A DNA stretch of 64,000 nucleotides from Favolaschia claudopus (taxonomy: Eukaryota; Basidiomycota; Agaricomycetes; Agaricales; Mycenaceae), in the NCBI GenBank assembly GCA_037176885.1, contig JAWWNJ010000022.1, positions 124,001-188,000 on the forward strand, written 5' to 3'. Below, piece after piece: positions 56,959 through 64,000 of this stretch (within the stretch, counting starts at the first letter, position 1; each line of letters starts with the position of its first letter). Below the pieces are notes generated by a model. The model saw only the letters and a list, made by a program, of their open reading frames with translations. It was not told the DNA's origin and ran no database searches. A program made the position numbers and the translations under genes.

Positions 56959-57713
56959 GGGGAGACGAGTGTGAAGGTAAATTGAAGATGCGATGGGCGA
57001 GCCGAATATTCTTTTTTGTTTTGCCTATGTGGCTTTCAGATTTCTCTGTCATACTAATTCAAAATTATAATCCGAATGTACTTAATCTCCTTCCAACTCA
57101 CCACGTTACGGTTAACGAGAAATATCTCGAACTTGGGTGATACTAGCTGCCCGAGGCCTTGCCGACTCGGATTCCTATTCGTGATGCCTCAGGGTACGTC
57201 GACAATTGGTGGTCATGGTCACGGGCAAAGAGGTAGAGGTCACGTTGTAACACATCAGTCACAGACTTCGGATCCGAGTCAGCCGACGGTGATTTCCGAA
57301 GTTGCGAGCAGTTCGATTTACATAAGTTCAACCGAAAAACGTTGGAAAAAGGATTGTTGACTTTACAGCCAGCAAGTTCGTGTCTGGGCTCCGAAGTATT
57401 TGTTTCAATATAGTAACAGTTGCCTGGATTCTACTGTATCTTGCTCGATTGGCATCAATCGGTTTCATCTGTGGTGAAAACTTCGCGGACTCTGTAAATC
57501 CCCCGCAAAAGAAATTGAAATTACAGTGAATATTACGGTAATGCTCCATAAAATCCTGACACGAATATCCAACCAATATTACATCCATCATCGTTAGGTA
57601 TAACTTCAACGAAGATCAATTCACCAAAATCGCAACGGTTTGCTGAAAATACTCACAATTTACAAGTTTCCGCTCCACTACCCGCGTCTGCAATACAAAT
57701 ACGGGTGCCGTCT
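56959..57713. other. convergent intergenic spacer
   Basis: No gene recognised. Confidence 0.5.
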
Positions 57714-58292
57714 TCAGTCGAGGTAACCTATCCAAATCGAAGAGCCGTTAACGTCCGCGCGACCGCCAAGAATAGCCGCACGCACTCCATTAATCAAGCC
57801 ATTCGCCGGCTGAAGACATCCCATCAACGTGTTGCCCGCGTCCACCAGATCCTCAACAGGTATGTCATCGCGGTCTGTAAATACACAGCCTGATCATTGC
57901 AGGTGTCCGTCAAAGACTCCAGGTAAGCTGATATTTCCATCCTCGAGGACTTGAAACGCACAGCTGCGATGACAGAGGGGTTTGAATACTTGTTGGGAAG
58001 AAGCGGAGACCTGAGCTGTCCAGTCAGGAATGGGTGGGTCGGCGAAAAGCGATTCACAATCGGCCGCACTGTCGAGACGAATCCGGCCTCAGATGAGGGT
58101 GGATGTTCAGAGAAATGACACGTACATCGCGGCTCGTTTTGCGAAACATTGTGTGATGCCTGCGTCTAGGCGCCAAGAGTGCTGTGGTAGGACGTCTGAG
58201 GCGATGGGAAGACACGACGTGGGAGTGGCAAATAAAGTCACGACAGTCCAAAAGAGTAGGGCAAGGAGCGAGTGAGCTGCGGCGCTTGGCAT
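57714..58292 (-). CDS. small secreted cysteine-rich protein (149 aa)
   Basis: No single frame shows this gene; it appears after joining three exons, 58292-58126, 58068-57962 and 57889-57714, in phase (450 nt). The N-terminus MPSAAAHSLLALLFWTVVTL with a following small-residue stretch is a signal peptide, likely cleaved near residue 27. The mature part has six cysteines (49, 60, 88, 92, 93 and 116) and includes KPLCHRSCCVFTDRDDIPVE and AGNTLMGCLQPANGL. This is the size and composition of fungal small secreted proteins, some of which act at cell walls or in host contact; no function is implied. The donor GTGCGT at 57961 is chosen because it keeps the conserved-looking last exon in frame. I do not recognise a named family. 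Confidence 0.6.
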
Positions 58293-59062
58293 CTCAAATG
58301 CAAAGTTTGTACGAAGCAAGTATGAAGAAGGAGGAGGAAAGAAAAGTCCCTGGGCAGAAATACGAACAACGAGGAAGAGAAGAAAACTGCTTCCAAGCAG
58401 TGAAAGAGAAGCAAAGAGAAAAAATGGGGGTGGTGAAGAAGGAAGAAGAGGAAGCACAGATCGATTTGCCAGCTAAATACCAGTACGGCTGTTGGCCGCA
58501 CACGCCAGTACGACTTCCGGTGTCATTGTGATGTCTGTCAAGAGTGATGAAGTTGGCCGATAACAGATTTGCGCGTCAAGTTGGTGTCAATTGCTATGCG
58601 CGTCGCAACACCCAGGCGCCCTGTCATGCTCACGTGCTTACGCGTTCTCCGGCGTCACTGTGATGGCATTTATCATTCGTGACTACTGTGACAGTACCGT
58701 CACGTCCGTGGCACCAGCGCAGCGCTCACCTCCGTTTGCGCGGCTGTCGACTTAGAGAGTCTTAGACTCTCACTCGACCATGAACTCGAAGAGAAACCAA
58801 ACTTATACCGTGGTTCTTCACCTTGAGGATCCTCTCCGCCGCTGGACTGCCAAGTATCTTGTGCCTACTACGGTCTACCCTCCAGATTTTGCTCACAGTG
58901 CCACACTGTTGCCGCATCCTGGCACACAGCACGCTTCCTTCCTCTCGAAGGCTCGGATTTAGGTCGAAAATTCAATCATTGTTCCTTCAAATTTTCACAC
59001 TAAGTAAATCCTCAAACGATCACCCTACAAATTTTGAAGAAAAGATCTGAATTGGCTCCGGC
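58293..59062. other. intergenic region
   Basis: Purine-rich segment (58.3-58.47 kb) giving artificial frames; no gene recognised. Confidence 0.5.
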
Positions 59063-59926
59063 TCAATACATCGTCGTTGTCTTCACCCCATCTTGGTACG
59101 CGAGCCACGCCGGACGCGAAATCAGCTCATTGAACCATCTGTCCCCCGTGAGTCGAATACCTTTGAAAATCTTCAACCAAAATCGTGCTTACCGAGCAAC
59201 ATTGGGGCGGCGCGTCATAATATCACTTCCGCCGTAGGTCACATACGCGGCATAAGGGAGGTGGAAGAGGTCCGCCAACGTGAGCGTCTATCCACATCTT
59301 GTTATCACGCTCAGTCCACAAGAAACACTTTCGGAGTAACTTACCTCCCCTGCGAGATATCGCTGCTTCGACAATATTAGTTCGTACGCATCCAATTTCT
59401 TGTCCAGCACCGCAAGCTGCTCCTTCACGACATTCTGGTCGCATGGCTGGCCTTGTTTTCTACCCGAGGTTGATTTCTCTTAGACATCTTGTCATCTACA
59501 GGCAGGCGGAACTCACGACATGTAAAGCTGCAGCCCTGCCTTACTCGCGCTGGGCTCGAAGTTGGCAAATTCAATGGATGCAGCCTGTTCGAACAGGGCG
59601 TTGGCCTGATGCTCTGTGGGTAGCAATGCTGACGCCGCATATTTAGCCGCGACATAGCGGCAGATGGCGCGCGACTCGTAAAGGATGAAGCCGTTGTCGT
59701 CCTGTTCCAATTATTCGTTTCAGAATTCCAAAGTAAACCGAAAATTCCGCACCAAGTAGGGAACCTGCCCAAAAGGCTGGAATTTCAAGAACTCCGGTGT
59801 CTTGATCTCGCCGTTTTTATAAGGCACTTCTACCAACTCGAATGGGACTTTGAGTTCGTGAAGAACGGTGGCTACGCGACGGGTGCAGGTTGCAGTTGAA
59901 ACGCCGTAGAGCTTGAGAATTGCCAT
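59063..59926 (-). CDS. glutathione S-transferase, copy 2 (214 aa)
   Basis: Five exons: 59926-59753, 59701-59517, 59459-59345, 59287-59193 and 59138-59063, of 174, 185, 115, 95 and 76 nt. Copy 1 has 174, 185, 115, 98 and 76, so four of five are identical in length and all phases agree. The N-terminal domain has LKLYGVSTATCTRRVATVLH, TPEFLKFQPFGQVPYL and ILYESRAICRYVA. The C-terminal domain has LDKKLDAYELILSKQRYLAG and LTLADLFHLPYAAY. Same role as copy 1: conjugation of glutathione to electrophiles. The acceptor of exon 3 (CGGGTAG) is inferred because a nearer AG leads to a stop. Confidence 0.9.
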
Positions 59927-60272
59927 GGCTTGGGGTTGAAGTGTTGAGCAATACTTAGATTGCAACGAGTCTTTGAACTTTTTAAGCTGCACGATGGGCT
60001 TTGCCGAGGTGCTCAGTCAGCGGTTGCTCAGCATTCACTTACTCAGCCAGAGAATTTCAAACTCCGCCATGTAGATCCATTTGCTAGCCTTGGCCGCTCG
60101 CAACAGGTTACGAAGATCGACGGAAACTTTCTATTGATCCTCTATAGGGTTTTTCGAAGGAATGGATGTGGCGGAGCACAAGATATTATAATTATTAAAT
60201 TATGTCAACTTCCTGAGCTGAAAACCAAAACAGGTCCTCAATCTACGCATCGCATCCTTCCTCCTCTCCACC
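59927..60272. other. intergenic region
   Basis: Nothing recognised. Confidence 0.5.
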
Positions 60273-61948
60273 CTACTTCCCCAGATAATCGCTCTCATTT
60301 TCACTTCTCTCTCCCCACTTGACTTGCCTCGGCGACGCATCCTTGGTGTCCCCAGCCCCCATCTCGTGATCATGCATCGTCACAACATTTTTCATGACCG
60401 TAACGACAATGTTCTCTGGTTGGCTGTGCATCGACTCCAGATTGTTGTGCCGGCGTCCTCCACTTGCAGGCGTGCGAGAGGAATGGGAGTTGTCTCCGGA
60501 TAGACCGTCGCGCGAGCGTTCTGAGTAGGGATCAGTCAGAGAAGATATTGGGCTTCGTGAGGGAGAGCAAACCAGATAAGTTGAGGATGAACCGTCCACT
60601 GAATATCATCGTGACAGCAAAGCCAAGAGAGGACCTATCGGTCCATATGTTGGTACGGTTCGTGAGACAACGACAAGATGAACTCACGCAGCAGACTGCA
60701 ACGTCGTGTCTCTACTCTGGAAGAATATCAAATTGACGATGTTCATAGCTGTTGGAGTACATATCAAGGAAGAGCAGGGAAATCAGAGCGCTAAACAAAC
60801 TTACCGGTGAGAGCAATGAAGTACATGATGCCGTCCTCGATCATCATCTGTGCGAGCCTGCCGAGGCTGTAATGCAAGATATCGAGTGAGCCTGGCACTT
60901 AGGACGAAATAATAAGAAGAAACATACGACGCCCGACTAGCATTCGAAAACTTCCATAGATAGATTCCAGTTATGGTCATGGAGACGACGTCGTATACCC
61001 TGGGCGGACGAGTGAACCATGTGAGGAGCGACGGGAGCCAAAACAGAGACTTACAAGCAACCGACATAGTAGAGGGAAGCAATCTTGACACCGGGGGGGT
61101 TTCCGCTCGTGCAGCTGGATACTGTAAATGAGGATTGATCCAGAGCTAACCGCCAATATCACGTACGTTCCACTCTTGTTGAAATCTAGAAACGAGAATT
61201 CGTCGGTTCACCTGATGCGGTGAAAGATTGAACCAGATAAACGTACGAATTCGTTTCCAGAATGTTGACACAAATTCCACCTATCAACGAGTACTGGATG
61301 AGTTCACGCAAAAAGGAGGAGGCAGTAGGGAGGAGACGTACCGCTGAGCAGAGAATATACAAGACGATCATGATGTACAGAACTTTGGGCGACTTGCGCG
61401 ATACGGCGTACGTTCTGTATAAATGGGTTACCCAGGGTGCCACAGGTGAAACAATTTCGACGTACCGCACAGCCAGAATAGCCTGCGACACGAGGTAGAG
61501 CAGCACTATTTTGTAAATATTAGCCCAAAACAAATATTGCACATGCAAAGATACAGACGCTTGAAGACCGGAGTGGTGTAATAGAAATGATCGCATTGCT
61601 CCTCGGTGAAGCCATGGTAGAAGAAGCCCAATGCTCCACAGATTAGTGCGACAAAACCGAGATACCGCACGAGGATGAATAGGATGCATGCAAGCCTACG
61701 TAGAGCGGATGTCGTTAGTGACGAGATTTGAAGCCGATCCGGATGCAGGGGAAGGCAAGACGTACGAAAGCTTGAACGGCCCTCTCTGCTTCGCATACAA
61801 CCGGTATTCCGCAGGGAGAGATTGGAGGTAACTGCCGAGGGAAATTTAGTGCCAGCCCGAAAAGAATAGCTCAGTACACGCACTCGAATAGCGCAATCGA
61901 ATAGGCCGATACGCGCAGATAAGCTCCAATTTGCACACTGGTGGGCAT
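60273..61948 (-). CDS. seven-transmembrane protein, DUF6533 type (346 aa)
   Basis: Thirteen small exons join in phase, by length 65, 66, 137, 40, 73, 69, 19, 67, 72, 62, 61, 62 and 248 nt. They run from the ATG at 61948 to the stop at 60273, with a total of 1041 nt. The N-terminal part (EYRLYAKQRGPFKL, then a helix ACILFILVRYLGFVALICGA) is the DUF6533-like region. Later segments include QAILAVRTYAVSRKSP, GNPPGVKIASLYYVG, LGRLAQMMIEDGIMYFIALT and AMNIVNLIFFQSRD. The C-terminal cytoplasmic tail is Ser/Asn-rich (RSRDGLSGDNSHSSRTPASG). The family is widespread in mushroom fungi with unknown function; a receptor-like role is only guessed from the seven helices. The 19-nt exon 7 (61185-61167) is the weakest part of the model. 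Confidence 0.8.
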
Positions 61949-63220
61949 GATGGGCGGGGGAAACGACTCGAAAATCTTTCCGCTCGGTGCGCACCTTTTG
62001 AGTCGCGCCTTTCGGCGAGCTGAATATGATCGATCAAGCAGCTCCTAAGGAGTCGTGGCTAAATGATATATTGCTTGCGGTGGTGTCGTGTGGGCTCCAT
62101 TCGTTGCGGGGGACCATAGGGGTGCTTTGACAGTTAGGGCGGGATCCAGTAGGCTCTAGAACTCTAAAAATCGAATGTCTTCGAGTCGGAGGAGAGGAAC
62201 AGGAACAGGAACCCGGCCGAGGGTTTTCCTTCTACCAATTAAATTGTAATGCTGCGATCCCACAACCTGGAGGCAGAGAAACAAACCTGATAAGTAATTC
62301 ACATAGCTTGGCGGAGGTTGTTATCATCTAAATTAATTGACGACATGAATCATGATGGAGCATATGTTGCTCGTCAGGCACAAGGCAAAAAAACCATTAG
62401 CCTCCAGCGGAATCGAAATCAGATGTTTTATTCGAAAGAAATGGAGTGTTAAAGAGCAGCGAAAAGAATAGCCTCGAGCGTACACAGCGAGGAAGCTCGA
62501 AACTTGGTAGAAGAACACGGAGGCAAGAAGACAGAGGGGTCAGTAAGCCTTCGGTAAGCAAAACGTGTCAGGAAAAAGCGACGGGCCGTGGATGATAGCC
62601 GGAGTGATAGCCGGAATGGTAGGCCGATCGGCGATCGACGCCACAACTATGAAGTCCGTCGCCAAGATATACACATGTTGCCGAAAAGTTGGGGCTTGGT
62701 TGAGACGCCACATTGAGCAGTGGGGTGCATTTGCCATGCCAAGTATTGAAAGTAACAGGAGAACTGTGAAGAGGTTTGGAGTTGAAGGCCCGGGGATGCC
62801 GCCGTGCCGGATTCATTGCCGGCAGTGATGGCCGTCCAACCTTTTTCCACAGCTGGAAAGAAGTTTTGGGCCGCTGGCGATATGCCCTTACGCATGTACT
62901 CAGGTGCTTCACTCTTGATTTTCATTCATGCATGTAATTGAACTTGCGATTTCCGATCTAGGTTACTTCTCAAGCGTCCCGGCAGTTTATGACGAAAACG
63001 ACGGTTTGAGGACACTGGCGAAATTGATATCCAATTGAATGATACATTTGCTATTTACACAAAACACAGCCCAAGCAAGGTAATGTATCCAAAAAATTAC
63101 AGGAAGCTGATACGGGCTTCGCCAGAACGAAGCTTGGTGAAATGTGTCCATGGACAGATAAACAAGCATCCATGGTTGAGGCAGCGCCAATGTCCTGACG
63201 ACAAAGCGCCTGCACCGCAA
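61949..63220. other. intergenic region
   Basis: No gene recognised. A duplicated phrase ATAGCCGGAGTGATAGCCGG occurs near 62.6 kb. Confidence 0.45.
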
Positions 63221-64000
63221 CTACGAAAAAGGGAGACCAGAGGTCGACGGCTCCAACTCAGGCTGCGTCTGCGTCTGCGGCTGTGACTGCTGCATCTGAA
63301 TCTGCTCTCGCATGCGCTCCACAGCAGGGTCATTCCTCATCCTCCTCTGTTTTTCCGGTACTGGCGGTGCCGCCTCCCTCGCGCCAGCGCCACCCTCAAC
63401 AAGACTGCCCCCTGTCTCACTTCGGTATTGCGGAGGCAATTCAACGACCTCCTCGGCCTCCGTGATAACTGTCACCGGCGCCCGCCCTGCATCGTGGTGC
63501 AGCACGTATGTCGTCGTCCGTCTTGGCAACGCAGACGACGGCGACGCGATGTTTGATGAGGGCGACATGATCTGCGAGGTTCGCCGTCGACCTGTCTGCC
63601 ACGTCGGTGCAGGAGACGCAATCTGTGATGCACCACCCGGGGAGACGATTTGTGTTTGACCGCCGGGAGACATCATTTGCGATGCGCGGTTGTTACTATT
63701 ATTGTTGTGCATGCCGGGCGAGATAATCTGGGAAGAGCGTACGTCGTCAACAGTCGTCCAAGTCAATGCTGTTTGTGCTTCGGAGTACAAGCGAGGCCGG
63801 GTGCGTTGGATGGGAGATTTTTCAGAGCCGTATGCCGGCCATTCGTATGCGTCGATCCGAGGATGCTCTTGGTTCAATCGCGGGCGGATGAAGCGGAAGT
63901 AGAGGTATGTGAGTAGAGAAGCGACGACGGCCGCTGCGAAAGCGCCTCCGACACCTGCCCCAACGGCGATGCTGTGAGCTTTGGAGGAGGGACTGCGTAA
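63221..64000 (-). CDS. single-pass membrane protein, C-terminal part, cut by window edge
   Basis: Open from the right edge to the stop at 63221. The fragment begins with a short extracellular stretch (SPSSKAHS), then a Gly/Ala-rich membrane helix (VGGAFAAAVVASLLTYLYFR) and a long cytoplasmic tail. The tail is Ser/Pro/Gln-rich with six short SQI/SQM-x-SPG-like repeats (SSQIISPGM, SQMMSPGG, TQIVSPGG, SQIASPAP, SQIMSPSS) and a Gln-rich end. The plan is like fungal wall-sensor or Mid2-like proteins with an extracellular domain upstream, but that part is outside the window. The tail repeats could be phosphorylation sites; this is inference. Confidence 0.75.
   Translation of the reverse strand, partial: LRSPSSKAHSIAVGAGVGGAFAAAVVASLLTYLYFRFIRPRLNQEHPRIDAYEWPAYGSEKSPIQRTRPRLYSEAQTALTWTTVDDVRSSQIISPGMHNNNSNNRASQMMSPGGQTQIVSPGGASQIASPAPTWQTGRRRTSQIMSPSSNIASPSSALPRRTTTYVLHHDAGRAPVTVITEAEEVVELPPQYRSETGGSLVEGGAGAREAAPPVPEKQRRMRNDPAVERMREQIQMQQSQPQTQTQPELEPSTSGLPFS

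Noticed and set aside
41263..62000. A secondary-metabolite gene cluster (MFS, Zn2Cys6, dioxygenase, GST)
   Set aside because: No backbone enzyme (PKS, NRPS, terpene synthase) is present and the genes are spread over 20 kb among unrelated ones.

Overview
This window looks like nuclear DNA from a mushroom-forming basidiomycete (Agaricomycetes). The genes are split by many short introns (about 40-75 nt, GT...AG). The families are typical of that group: a Kre6/Skn1 wall protein, F-box-like proteins with an N-terminal EREIFETAA signature, CFEM and Zn2Cys6 proteins, monocarboxylate-type MFS transporters, 7TM proteins of the DUF6533 type and an intact Ty1/copia element. I cannot name the species. 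Most gene models were built by joining exons by eye at consensus splice sites with phase checks, so exon borders are proposals.

Left arm (1-11.6 kb): the 5' part of a KRE6/SKN1 gene running off the left edge, two members of a three-copy F-box-like family, a GT8 glycosyltransferase, a 548-residue F-box protein, and a MYND-finger protein with a GC-AG intron and a broken last zinc ligand.

Repeat island (11.6-33 kb): the most unusual part. It holds at least ten tRNA-like elements of about 90-97 bp, with acceptor stem, D arm and a near-perfect TFIIIC B-box. They lack a recognisable anticodon and have a variable, extended anticodon arm. Four more relatives share the B-box. A very young copia element (LTRs differing at 1 of 233 bases, 5-bp target duplication, uninterrupted 1386-residue polyprotein) sits 42-46 bp from one tRNA-like element. 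Further right, a CFEM-gene segment and its following tRNA-like elements occur twice in the same order (about 17.8-24.5 kb and 28.2-32.9 kb). The second CFEM copy is a pseudogene. Between the copies lies a multi-exon membrane-protein gene with three frame breaks.

Right arm (33-64 kb): an F-box gene, a glutathione transferase, a probable multi-pass membrane protein, an F-box/leucine-rich protein with one frame break, an MFS transporter convergent with a Zn2Cys6 protein, a TA-flanked MITE, a secreted beta-propeller protein, the third F-box-like copy, an inverted pair of MFS transporters with matching exon lengths, a TauD-like dioxygenase, a small cysteine-rich secreted protein found only after splicing, a second glutathione transferase with the same intron positions as the first, a 13-exon DUF6533-type 7TM gene, and a single-pass membrane protein cut by the right edge.

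The window is shaped by duplication: GST x2, MFS x2, F-box-like x3, CFEM x2 and many tRNA-like units. No metabolic cluster is evident.
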